This document shows, one piece after another, positions 10,472-19,712 of a stretch of 25,035 bases of DNA (the first letter of the stretch is position 1; each line of letters begins with the position of its first letter). This DNA is from Picochlorum sp. 'celeri' (lineage: Eukaryota; Chlorophyta; Trebouxiophyceae): positions 1-25,035 of the forward strand of contig JAACMV010000013.1 in assembly GCA_010909725.1 (NCBI GenBank), read 5' to 3'. The notes under the pieces are model-generated. The model was not told the origin of the DNA. It saw nothing but the letters and a program-made list of their open reading frames with translations, and did no database searches. Position numbers and translations under genes: made by a program.

Positions 10472-13007
10472 ATCATCGATTCCGATCGGGATCTGTGTCT
10501 TGATTTCAAATTTCGTACATCAATTGGAGGATTCGTTCGGGGGCGTCTCTGGACCGACCAGCCTCATGCGAGATGGGATGGTGCAGCTCATGTGTTTGAA
10601 CGTATGGTTTGATGCGAATACTTCAAATTTGGACATACACAGATGGTTCCAAACATACCGAGTGTTTGCTTGTGGACTTGAACATGATACAGGGCAGTTT
10701 GAAGACATATGTTGGTCGTTGCCGACGGAAGAGGTGCTCTAAATGCGTGGCAGATGTGTTGACCAACAGAGAGCTGTAGCCAGCTCTCTGTAGAAGTTCG
10801 AGTGTGCACCGATATTGAAGGCAAAGCCATGTCCCTAGTCCCTAGGTAGTTACAGAAAACTATAAAATCATGATGGATCAAATATATGGTCTATGTGATT
10901 CAAACGTCCCCAAGGCAATTAACAATGCAATTTGTTTGCTGTGTGTTGGGCAGGAGGCTTGTATCAGCTGTCCTGTGGAGCATTCATCACTATTCTCTTG
11001 CTCTTAAGCGCCTTTAATTCCTTTCATCATACTATATATGATTCCTCAGTCATTTGATCGGTGTTATCTTCTTCGTATATCAGCGTTTGGTCGCAGTATC
11101 CCTGATACATCCTTTTGGGTACCTGAGAGTTGCTCACTTCCAGTCATACCTTTCCTTGCAATGTTTGGTGTGCATCAATCCGGTATCCTTCGCTTCTAGA
11201 TAATGTTCTATTGTTTCTTAGAGGCGAATCGCTTGGCGCTTTGGTCGCTGTGTGATTGATTACAATCTTCTTGCCTTCTATTTCCCACTGTATGGATGTA
11301 TGTCCTTCCAACCCATACCTTCCTTTTGTTTCGGCAGATCTTCGTGATTCTCTCCATCCTTTTGTTGTATCTCATATAGGATCGAAGCAAGGATGCTATG
11401 AATGGGGTCACAATGACTATCTCACCTGGAAAACTCGCTTGGCTATCAATCCTTGGTGGGTACAAAAAAATTAGACCCAGATCCACAATTGTTAGCAGGT
11501 CTCAGTTTCCTTCTCCCCATCAGATTCCACACTCAATAAACTCAGCCATGGAAATGAGTCCCAACGGAAGCAATATTGATGGTATCAATATGCTAGAAAG
11601 TTGCATCCCGTGAGAAAGGGCAATAGCGTAGATTCTTGATGCTCTACCGTTGAGACGGAAACCTCATCTGATGGTCCCTGCTGAATAATTCAGATTTGGC
11701 CACTCTTTGGACGGTGTTGATTCATTCTCTGCATGCTAAATGCACTCATGAACCGACTTTTTCATCTAAAACCATGAAAATATTTGTTTTTGAAACAGTG
11801 GGCCAGTCAAAAAAGACATCTGTTCTTGAGGAATACATGTATAACTTTGTGGTCTAATGCAATTCCCCCGAATTTGATCATCCGTGCGGGCTCAAAGGAT
11901 CCGGGCTGCCTGATTCTGGTCGTGGAGGTCGATGAGTAAAATATCGGGACATATATTGGTCGCGGCGGACGGAGGATATGCTCTGAATGCAGAGCAGGGC
12001 AGTTGGGGTGTTGACAGGACAGCACCCCTTTCATGCACCTCATGAGAATCAGTGCCATGTCAGTAACCATTTGCTTTTTGATGAGTAAACTGATCACTTT
12101 AAGCATGAGCAATTATCGAATCTTCTCTCATCTCTTTAGAGGTTCATGAAATGCTCTTAGGTGCTCTCTGATGTTCTTAGAGTTTTGTCAGGTGTTTTCA
12201 GATGATCCTGGATGTTCTTAGAGCTTCATCAAATGCTCCCAGATGTCGATCACATGTTCTCTGATGATCTTAAATATTTGTTGAATGTCCATGAAATATT
12301 GATCTGATGTTCTCAGAGATTCTGAGAGGGTCTTGTTCATTAAATCTTGTTTCATCTTCTTTGCTTTACTGCTGTAAGTAGGAAGAAGATCTCCTACTTA
12401 ATATATCTAATTAAGACCTGATTATAGATTTAAGTAGAATAATATATCGTGATCTTCATGGATACGTTCAGATGATAAGAGATGCTCTAGATCTCTAGGA
12501 TGGACCCGTGGGAGATCCGAGGGGGGTCCATCACAACTGCTGTTTCCGTAATAAGTTGGGGGCACTCTGGGGAGTGGGTCGATCGAGAGTATCGGCCGGC
12601 CCACCGAGGGCCGCGACAGATGGAGAAGATCGGTTTCGGAGGTGTCGGCAACCCGCCTTTGCGGCGCTGGGCCGCCCAGCAGGAACGCCCGTTGCCGCCC
12701 GGACCGTAGCCCAGCCCAGTTTTTTTTGAAATATCTTTCGTCGGGGGCCGAGCGAGGAAATTTCGGGGCCTGGCGAGGGCGCGATTTTCGGCCCATTTCC
12801 GGAAATCGCGCACATCGGCGGACACCGCCCCCCGCACCCCGGCACCTCCGCCGGCGAGAAATGCAAAATCCCACAAGTCATAGAGCGTGTTATTCCGATC
12901 GGGAGGCTCGTTTCCGCTCGATCGGTCTCGTGCCGGACGCCCCGATTTTAAAGAAAATCCCCGATTTTTTTATGGTTACAGCTGTAATCCTTAATCTACG
13001 CATCGCA
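10472..13007 (+). repeat. tandem repeat unit 3 (about 2.54 kb)
   Basis: Third copy. Its first ~20 bp (TCATCGATTCCGATCGGGA) replace the first ~45 bp seen in units 1 and 2; after that it is nearly identical to unit 2. It ends CTACGCATCGCA at 13007, exactly like units 1 and 2, and four bases later the Fanzor transposon begins. Confidence 0.92.
12368..12543. mobile_element. 160-bp segment with 8-bp flanking direct repeat, copy in unit 3
   Basis: Counterpart of the segment in unit 2, bracketed by ACTGCTGT at 12368-12375 and 12536-12543 and with the same two hairpins. Its presence in both units 2 and 3 shows that they were copied from a unit that already carried it. Confidence 0.55.
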
Positions 13008-13011
13008 AATA

Positions 13012-13035
13012 CCGTAAAAATTTTAAATTTCGTTT
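13012..13035 (+). repeat. left terminal inverted repeat of the Fanzor transposon
   Basis: It begins CCGTAAAAATTTT and ends AAATTTCGTTT. It pairs with 15552-15575, mismatching only at positions 2, 9 and 14. A further internal inverted match, GGAATGT (13041-13047) to ACATTCC (15538-15544), lies at slightly different spacing. Confidence 0.85.
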
Positions 13036-13049
13036 AATAAGGAATGTAA

Positions 13050-15454
13050 CATCTAGTCCATTTGACCTCTGGTCAATCCGAATCTTCTAGAACCTTGGAT
13101 TGGTATGAAGTCGAGCCGCCATCGCCAACCGTGTCATTTCAAAATGAAAAAAAGAGAAAGGTGTCCGCCACACCATCGAAAAAGGTGAAGAAAAAGAAGT
13201 TTACTCGATTGGATGTGGCTATAAAGAAGGATAAAGACCGTTTTTTCAATAAGACAGTCGTCAAGTGCACTTGCAGCCTTTTTGTAAGTTCAAAGTGGTT
13301 CAACGCGAAATTGAAGAATGTGTATTCTATCTGAGTAGACTACAGATTCATGTGCATCATGTCATGCATCTATTGTTATTGAGGAACGGTGGGGCATTTA
13401 GAGACCACAAAGATGAAACTCTCTACGAACTCTACAACAAAATCTACAGACACCTTGCTAATCATTTGCAACAAAAGAAGGAGAGAAAGGATGTTGATAC
13501 CAACTTGCGCGACTTGTGCAAGGAATATTGTGAGGAGACTGGGTTAAAAACAGATTGGCCACAGGGTTGTCTCTCTTCTTGGAGAGGCAAAACAATGGAG
13601 CAGATGGCCCAGCAGTCGTCTGTTATGCATACCACGCATTTGGAAACCAATCTTAATGTATATGCATTACGGTATCTGAGATATTTGCTATTTCGAGACG
13701 ACACGGACTTTGACCAAATCAAAAATTTGTCAAAGAAGAAGTTTGGACAAGTATTTTCTGCAATCACACAGGCATTCTGGGAGAGGACGAAAGTCAGTGA
13801 TATTGTTGAACGTAGACCATCATTGACAGAATTTGCGTCTGATGTGTCAGTATGGGATGAAGCACAGAGAGCCTTGGATATCATTTGCTCGTTGGTGCCA
13901 AAGACGACAACTCTTTCTGAGAAATCCAGAATTTGCTTCTGGATTTTGGGTCACTTGGAGCCATTCGTGGAATCACTGCAACAGAGGTTCAGAAACGGAG
14001 AGTTTGAAGGGAAGAAGAGTATACTTGGAAGACAGAAATGGACATTTTGTCTGTGTCCACAGATGGCCTGGAAACCAAAGCATATCCATATCTCCAGCAC
14101 AGCAGTGAAGACTATGGTTGAGCAACTCGCAAAGAAATATCCATATATCAGAAAGATAGTAGATGACTGTCCAGCACTGGATGACTATACAAATAAGTAT
14201 TATTATTGGAAATCGATATTCAACATGAAGCGAGTATTGAAAAAAAAGCACATGAAGGACCAAACGAAACTCAGATTCGGATGCTCTATATGCACTGATG
14301 GCGTCTCTGTTTCTGCTGTTATAGACACTGTGAAGTCGGATCTGGAATGCAAGATAATCCATCTGCAGGATGATATGAATTACGTCAAAGCAAAGTTGTG
14401 GGCCACCTATTGTGGGATGTTTGCAACCAACATTATTGCAAAAAAGATCAGATATGACCCTTTGCGTATTCTCCTTGGTGACATTTCCACCATACATTAT
14501 GTTCTACTGAAGCCATTGTTGCATACATTAAAGTCACAAAAGGACGTTCTACAGAAACGAAAGGCTAAAAACAAAGACAAGACAGTCATCACAGAAAGGA
14601 TCAAAAGGTTGGCTGGCATACGCAAAGATGACCATGGTATATATCACACAGATTGTATCATTGTCGGTTTGGACCCAGGTAAAAAGTCAGCGGCCACGTG
14701 GGTTTTTCATGATTCGGAAAAGCAAAAGATCCATGCAAAGTGGAATGCAGAAAATGGTCGTCATACAGAGGTGGAAGACAGATATAAAAGTGATTCTCTG
14801 GGGTCAGGAGAATGGATCTTCTTATCTAGTCAGAAACAGTATACAGCCAAAATAAAGAAAAGGATGTCTGAATACTGTCCTGCATGGGTGTCTGTGCCAA
14901 CATACAAGACAGTAGATCTTGAGAAAATTTTTGAGAGTTACAGATTCCAAGTTTCTATGTGGCCCCAACTGCAACAAGCCTTCTTCGATGACAAAAAATG
15001 GTATCAGAAACAGAAGATGAGGAAATTTTGCAAGGAAAAGTCGGCCATGGAGGATGTGGTTGCTCGAATCTGTGGAACAAGAAACAAAGAGGCACAGAAG
15101 AGAGTCATCGTGGCGTATGGTGATGGTGATAATAACGGCACAATGAGGGGCACTGCTCCTATCATGAGCACAAAACTGTTCAACAAGGTATCGGAATGTG
15201 CCACAGTTGTGTTGGTTAATGAATTCAATACGTCCAAACTCTGTTCTTGCTGTCATGAGGCAATGGAACAGTACAACAAACAATTCAGGATGAAACGTTG
15301 TCACAACAATGAATGCATTCGAAATGTTTGGGACCGTGATGTCAATGCCAGTATCAATATCAAAGACTTGTTTTTGGAAAAGTGTCACAATGGATCTCGA
15401 ATCAAGGCTTTCAAGAGGACGAGGAAAAGGCAAAGGACATCAACACGGCAATGA
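13050..15454 (+). CDS. Fanzor1-like RNA-guided endonuclease (TnpB homologue), 5' end disrupted
   Basis: The main frame runs from 13253 to the stop at 15452-15454; residue numbers count the GTG at 13265 as 1. Family landmarks are the TDG motif (SICTDGVSVS, residues 344-346), RuvC-I GLDPGKKSA with Asp470, VAYGDGDNN (616-624) where TnpB would carry its usual Glu, NEFNTSKLC with Glu653 as the relocated acidic residue, a zinc finger (Cys660, Cys663, Cys679, Cys684), and RuvC-III WDRDVNASINI with Asp690/Asp692. A basic tail RKRQR could be a nuclear signal. About 70 codons of a lysine-rich N-terminus (KKVKKKKFTR) lie upstream in another frame (13050-13270). The two join either by one missing base near 13270 or by a 62-bp phase-0 intron (13284-13345, GTAAGT...CTACAG). 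The first option keeps the helix EIEECVFYL..LQIHVHHV, which looks like a conserved TnpB-type N-terminal helix. No usable ATG is seen: the only one in frame (13044) is followed at once by TAA. At roughly 800 residues it fits Fanzor1 rather than the shorter Fanzor2. Confidence 0.9.
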
Positions 15455-15575
15455 ATTCGGCATGTAAGTCGGCTGCTTTTTGCAGACGCTATGCTTCAAG
15501 ATACAGCAGAGAGAACGATGGAACTTCCAAGTTTGGAACATTCCGTCCGACAAACGAAATTAAAAAATTTTACTG
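15455..15575 (+). ncRNA. candidate guide-RNA (omega/fRNA) scaffold at the right end of the Fanzor element
   Basis: TnpB and Fanzor guide RNAs come from the 3' end of the gene and the adjoining element end, with the guide reading into flanking DNA (established knowledge). Here 121 bp lie between the Fanzor stop and the element end. They can form a closed structure: GTCGG (15468-15472) pairs with CCGAC (15547-15551), right before the terminal repeat. Inside lie CTGC/GCAG (15473-15476 and 15482-15485) and TTCCA/TGGAA (15525-15529 and 15534-15538). The predicted guide would begin at TAATTTATGGCTAC (15576 on). Pairing was found by eye, not by energy calculation. Confidence 0.4.
15552..15575 (-). 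repeat. right terminal inverted repeat of the Fanzor transposon
   Basis: Read on the minus strand it begins CAGTAAAATTTTTT and ends AATTTCGTTT. TA follows at 15576-15577, matching the TA at 13010-13011. Confidence 0.85.
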
Positions 15576-15609
15576 TAATTTATGGCTACTTATTATTTTA
15601 TTATTATGA

Positions 15610-16727
15610 TTAGATTTTGACACCTGGAGGCAGAGCACCGTTGTTCTCAAACATGTAGATGAGATCTCGGGAGACATGTTCCTCTGGCTCCCAGGTGTCC
15701 TCTGATCCATCCATCCATCTCACCAAATACGCACGAGAGTCTCCCTTATTTCGGACATCGAGAATCTTCTCAGCTTTCGCGTACTCCAGGTTATCTTGGT
15801 AATCGGCTACGACCTCTTCCGACATGTACTTCTCGTGGACCCACACAGGTTCATCTTCGTCGGGAAATTTCACCAAGTACTCCTTGGCTCCATCGCCATT
15901 TTCTATCTCTCTACTCTCCATTACGGCGTCTGGAAGCACATCTTCGAACAAATTATCCACCAATACTTTCAGTACCTCTTCTAGAGCAATTCTACGAGCC
16001 GCAGTCGCTGGATTATCCGGGGGCAGAGCTGCTCTCAGGCTTTCGACAAGTTCCAAGGGAGACCTGCCCTGCAAATCCTGCTGCTCTGGATCTGCATTCC
16101 CTTCTATCAAAGCGTATATTGTCGATGTATGAAGATATCCTGCGGCCATGTGCAGAGGAGTGTACCCTTCTTTATCTCCCAGGTCCACCTCGGCCCCCTC
16201 TCTGATGAGACGCCGCACCAGGTCAGCTTTCCCAAGAGCAGCCGCAAAATGGAGGGCACTGCGTCTGTCCTCATTCAGGGTTCGTGACAAAACAGCGCCT
16301 CCGCCGTCGAGCATCTCGCTCATCACAGCTTCGTCTCCCTTTTTGACAGCGTTCCACCATTTGGATTCGAAATCTCTCAGCAAATTGTCCGCGAGGTTTG
16401 TGACGGGCTCCCATGTATCTGGCGACCCATCCTTCCACTCTACCAAGTACTCCACCATTGGACGAACCTTTTTCTCCTCGTCCTCGGCGCTGCGCGGTTT
16501 CATTCGAATGCCTTTCAGATTCTTGACCTCGACAATTCCTCAGTCGCAGCTTGGATCATCAACCTAGCTTGGGCTTTGCACGCTCGGGGAGTCGTCTGGA
16601 AGACAAACAGGGCCCGTCTTGCACCAGTGTCGTGGAGCACCTGCCTTGTCCTACGGATTCCAGGTCGAGGAGCGGTCCTAGTATGAGGACCAATCGCAAT
16701 AATGAAATTTCTGTGTATGATTTCCAT
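15610..16727 (-). CDS. chloroplast signal recognition particle 43 kDa protein (cpSRP43)
   Basis: Chaperone that, with cpSRP54, carries light-harvesting chlorophyll proteins to the thylakoid membrane. Counting the Met at 16503 as residue 1, the order is the end of chromodomain 1 (VEYLVEWKDGSPDTWEPV, about 18-35), ankyrin repeats (about 45-160, with ALHFAAALGKADLVRRLI and TPLHMAAGYLHTSTIYALI), chromodomain 2 (about 195-245) and chromodomain 3 (YLVRWMDGSEDTWEPEEHV, about 255-290). This is the cpSRP43/CAO arrangement. The start of chromodomain 1 (GIVEVKNLKGIR) lies upstream of that Met in the same frame. One base is then needed near 16535-16538 to join it to an upstream arginine-rich leader beginning at 16727, which looks like a plastid transit peptide ending near MIQAATEE. 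The leader and exact start are less certain than the body. Confidence 0.88.
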
Positions 16728-17174
16728 GTCTTACTCGTCCACGGCGGTCGGAACGGCCGATTGCGGAGCAATCGTCTAAGCGTGAATTCCCGAGTGCTTC
16801 TTCGGACCACGTCACGCCGTCAACCAGCTGATGAAGATCAGTAAAATTCGTTTATAATATTCTCTTTCGAATGTACCCAGCGGTTCTGCCCTCATCTACG
16901 AGAGGAATTTGGAAGAGTCAATCCAGATAGAATCCATAATGTCCATAATTTGACGTTTTAAATACAATATTATCGTTCCTATCGTTCCCATCGTTGATGG
17001 GAATGAACATGTCGGTATGTCAGTCGCCGAAAAAACTTGTATGAGTCCACATTTGTTACTATGTAGAACATTCATCAGGACATATTTGAGCGATAATTAT
17101 TGTACATCCACAAGACCTTGTGATCCCGGGATTGGACACCATTTCCACCCCTGCTCCTGGTGCATGAGCCAAGC
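16728..17174. promoter_or_regulatory. divergent intergenic region between cpSRP43 and the zinc-finger gene
   Basis: About 450 bp separate two genes transcribed away from each other, so both promoters should lie here. It is AT-rich around 16850-17010, with ATCGTTCC/TCCCATCGTTGATGGGA repeats near 16970-17005. I see no conserved coding sequence. Confidence 0.5.
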
Positions 17175-17489
17175 ATGGGGAAAGCAAAACCAGCAAAGCA
17201 TACCGCAGCTGAGCTGAAAGCAAAGGCATTTAATGCAACTGTGAATAGAGGAGGCGGTTCTGCGGGATTGCAGGACAGAAAGGGGGGGAAAGTCGGGCAC
17301 AGCAAGTTCAAATGTCCCGTCTGCAACCTCCAAATGCCGTCGATGAAAACCGTGCAGGAGCACCATCAGAATAAGCATCCAAAATTACCCTGGGAACCTG
17401 AGAAAGTTCAGAATGTGCACGAGCTATCTGGTGGTGTGACCACCCAAGGCGTGGCAGTTGTCGGAGGACTCAAGAAGAAGAAAAAGTAG
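17175..17489 (+). CDS. small C2H2 zinc-finger protein, ZNF706/At2g23090-like
   Basis: A 104-residue protein starting MGKAKPAKHTAAELKAKAF; an upstream in-frame GTG is not a likely start. A lysine-rich N-terminus precedes one zinc finger: CPVC, then 12 residues, then HHQNKH (C-x2-C-x12-H-x4-H), followed by PKLPWEPE and a polylysine end. Architecture and size match the small ZNF706-like family, whose role is poorly defined. The last 66 bases overlap the 3' end of the convergent ATG9 frame. Confidence 0.75.
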   Translation: MGKAKPAKHTAAELKAKAFNATVNRGGGSAGLQDRKGGKVGHSKFKCPVCNLQMPSMKTVQEHHQNKHPKLPWEPEKVQNVHELSGGVTTQGVAVVGGLKKKKK

Positions 17490-19712
17490 GACTTTTTTTT
17501 TCAACACACTCATCTCATTGCTGCGCTCTTGATCATGGCTCGGTGCATTTTGCTTGCTATTGGTTGCTTCTTGGCTCTGTAAGCTTGCATGCATTTTTTC
17601 CTGGTGGTCATGAAAGTACTGGAGCATACTGTACGAGATCATTGTTTTTTTCCCAGGGTCTCCCTTGGCTGTGTCTTTTCTCAGGTCACAAAGACTTGCG
17701 AGTGGATCGTCTTGTGAATTCATCACCATTTTAGCCACGTGTGGATAGTATGTAATCAAAAACTTCCGTATGTCGAAATTGGCATGTCCATGCATGTCAT
17801 ACCCTTGAGCTTGCTGCTCCACCAATTCTGGCAATGTTTCATTTTCATCCTGGAACACGCTTTCAACGTTACTCAGCAGCACTCTACTCTGCTCCGGGGG
17901 GTTCCATGTCGGGTAAATTGCTGCAAAACTCATGATGCTCTTTTCCATTTTGCCTTGCTTCGATCTCAGGCGTTTTGGTCCGTTCCGGGAGCTCCCATAC
18001 TTTTTATTTCCGTGCTTTGACACGTCGAATGCAGAGAATGAGCAAACATCTCCCAATCCGGGCACATATGTCGTATTACTTTGGAGAAATGCGACTATCT
18101 CGCTTGCTGATGTAGGCAAAACTCGCCAAAGCAAGATTGGTGTCAAAATCACACTAGCAAGCTCTTCAAGAAAGATGGCAGCCCTGTAGCGAAACATGGC
18201 TTCAATTTCCTCCTGTACGTCTAATGTGTGAGCTTTCCCACTCCAATGACGAGGATAATGGTGCGTATGGGCGGCGAGTTCCAGGAGGGCCAACTCTGGG
18301 TCAAATGATGTGGTGGATTTGTCAACAACCATGGGCCTGAACACAGCAAGCACCACACCCAAGACAGCCAGCCACCAAACTGTCTGCTTTCCACTCATAA
18401 AATCTACTTCTAGCAAATCGTCTTCAAACAATGTAAGCGCCATGAGAAGGGCAGCAAATGATCCAGCAATATAACACAGGAAACGAGAGATGTGGCTGAC
18501 TAACAAATTTGGAAACTGTTTGATATACCTCATTGCAGATTCGTGACCTGAATTCAGTCTGTTATACAAGAAAAAGGGAACTTCATTAAATTCGCGGAGA
18601 TACCAAAGGGCCAGGGGGGACCATTGCCTGGCTCCTATGGACCCTGGCTGCCGGTACACGCTCTCGGCGTTTTTTAGCACACTCTGCAGGATCAACACCA
18701 CGAGCAAAAATGGCGACAGAGCGATATTTACCAAAGCTGCAGCTCTAAATCTCTTCTTGATTGTCTCAGGAGAGGAGAGAAACGACTCTTTCACCCGGAG
18801 AGAATCGTCAAACATGGCGTTCAAGATGCACCATCTCAGGTTCCATTCAACTGTTTTGGTCAGGAGAGGGGCTTTTGACAGGCCGGGCAACCCCGAGAAA
18901 CTCAACGCCAAAACACCCTTGTTGAGCATGCCAATCAAATAATTATCCTTCCGCATGATGCACATGACAATATCCTGCTCAGTCAGGTCGCGAGACAAGC
19001 ATATCCTGACCCGCTTTTGAGACTCGACTACCCTTGCCAACACCTCCTGCCACGTCGCCGCACGGATGCCGCGTTCGCTATATCCCAGGTCGTTTCTCAC
19101 AAACTCGTAAACACGAGACATTCCTTTGTATTCTGAGACGAGATGCACCACGGCGAGCCCAACATATGCGACAAAAGCTCCCAGGTACAAGGTGGAGACC
19201 ACCTTCCACAAGGTTATCGGAAACAAAACCCGAGATCTCTCCCTCAGGCATGCTTCGAGAATACTGCAGGATCCCTCTTTCAAACATGGATTGCTCAAAC
19301 CAGAGTAGTTCACGCCCAGAAGAAGAAACCCCGACAACACTCCAGTAAACGCCAGCGCAAGTGCGTTCAGGACTCGTCCGACCAGGAACTGCCTAAAGCC
19401 TTTTGACTCCCAGTACAGGTACAGTTTGCCAAAAAACACATCTAAATTTGCCTCTGAAACCCATGAAACGGGAGCATCCCCTTCCAACAAGGCCCCCGGA
19501 AGGTTGTCGAGTGACCCTCCTCCAAGTGGTGTCGTTGAAAACTCGCCACTTTGACTCCTCTCGCTGTCAAATCCCTCGTCGTCGCTCTTCTCCAAGGACT
19601 GCAGCAACTGCTCCTCCAAATCCATGCTATTTTGTTTGCAGCATTGCAAATGCACGCTCGGTTGGACGAGGCATTCAATTTGCTCAGGTAGAGGTGGGAC
19701 ATGAGACATCAT
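17424..19712 (-). CDS. ATG9: autophagy-related protein 9 (ATG9), lipid scramblase of autophagosome formation
   Basis: Multi-pass membrane protein on small vesicles that seed the autophagosome membrane. A single uninterrupted exon encodes 762 residues. Conserved blocks are LYLYWESKGF, VRICLSRDLTEQDIVMCIMRKDNYLIGMLNKGVL, VEWNLRWCILNAMFDD, WYLREFNEVPFFLYNRLN, and the RYRAAIFLEELASVILTPILLW region, with several hydrophobic segments in the expected places. A late RKFLITYYPHV segment precedes a variable tail. Length is typical of plant and algal ATG9. Met30 (MDLEEQLLQSLEKSDDEGFD, 19625) is an equally good or better start. The last ~22 codons lie antisense to the zinc-finger gene and may not be conserved. 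Confidence 0.92.
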   Translation of the reverse strand: MMSHVPPLPEQIECLVQPSVHLQCCKQNSMDLEEQLLQSLEKSDDEGFDSERSQSGEFSTTPLGGGSLDNLPGALLEGDAPVSWVSEANLDVFFGKLYLYWESKGFRQFLVGRVLNALALAFTGVLSGFLLLGVNYSGLSNPCLKEGSCSILEACLRERSRVLFPITLWKVVSTLYLGAFVAYVGLAVVHLVSEYKGMSRVYEFVRNDLGYSERGIRAATWQEVLARVVESQKRVRICLSRDLTEQDIVMCIMRKDNYLIGMLNKGVLALSFSGLPGLSKAPLLTKTVEWNLRWCILNAMFDDSLRVKESFLSSPETIKKRFRAAALVNIALSPFLLVVLILQSVLKNAESVYRQPGSIGARQWSPLALWYLREFNEVPFFLYNRLNSGHESAMRYIKQFPNLLVSHISRFLCYIAGSFAALLMALTLFEDDLLEVDFMSGKQTVWWLAVLGVVLAVFRPMVVDKSTTSFDPELALLELAAHTHHYPRHWSGKAHTLDVQEEIEAMFRYRAAIFLEELASVILTPILLWRVLPTSASEIVAFLQSNTTYVPGLGDVCSFSAFDVSKHGNKKYGSSRNGPKRLRSKQGKMEKSIMSFAAIYPTWNPPEQSRVLLSNVESVFQDENETLPELVEQQAQGYDMHGHANFDIRKFLITYYPHVAKMVMNSQDDPLASLCDLRKDTAKGDPGKKTMISYSMLQYFHDHQEKMHASLQSQEATNSKQNAPSHDQERSNEMSVLKKKVLLFLLLESSDNCHALGGHTTR

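Larger units (their letters stand above)
13012..15575 (+). mobile_element. Fanzor-carrying DNA transposon with TA target duplications
   Basis: The element is 2,564 bp and bounded by 24-bp imperfect inverted repeats matching at 21 of 24 positions (13012-13035 and 15552-15575). TA lies directly outside each end (13010-13011 and 15576-15577). TA duplication and a CAGT-type terminus at the right end are features of the Tc1/mariner superfamily. No DDE transposase is present; the only gene is the Fanzor, so the element would have to be moved by a transposase supplied elsewhere. Fanzors have been reported inside several classes of eukaryotic transposons, including mariner-like ones (established knowledge). 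The element sits at the end of a repeat array and 34 bp past the stop codon of the convergent cpSRP43 gene, where an insertion would be tolerated. Confidence 0.85.

Noticed and set aside
10500..10742. A protein-like frame (NVWFDANTSNLDIHRWF...) in repeat unit 3
   Set aside because: The equivalent stretches in units 1 and 2 are broken by stops and frame changes, and no family is recognisable, so I do not call a gene.
5156..13007. CRISPR-like array
   Set aside because: Units are 2.5 kb and contiguous, with no short repeats separated by unique spacers, and the host is eukaryotic.
5156..13007. rDNA spacer or tRNA cluster
   Set aside because: I found no 5S, 18S, 28S or tRNA signature, such as a B-box GGTTCGAATCC, in any unit.
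13462..13884. Minus-strand frames inside the Fanzor gene (also 13973-14497 and 14822-15433)
   Set aside because: They are antisense to the nuclease frame, rich in Cys/Ser/Leu, and have no domain signature.
13012..15575. Kinship between the Fanzor element and the repeat units because both are about 2.55 kb
   Set aside because: They share no termini or internal sequence that I can see; the similar length appears to be coincidence.
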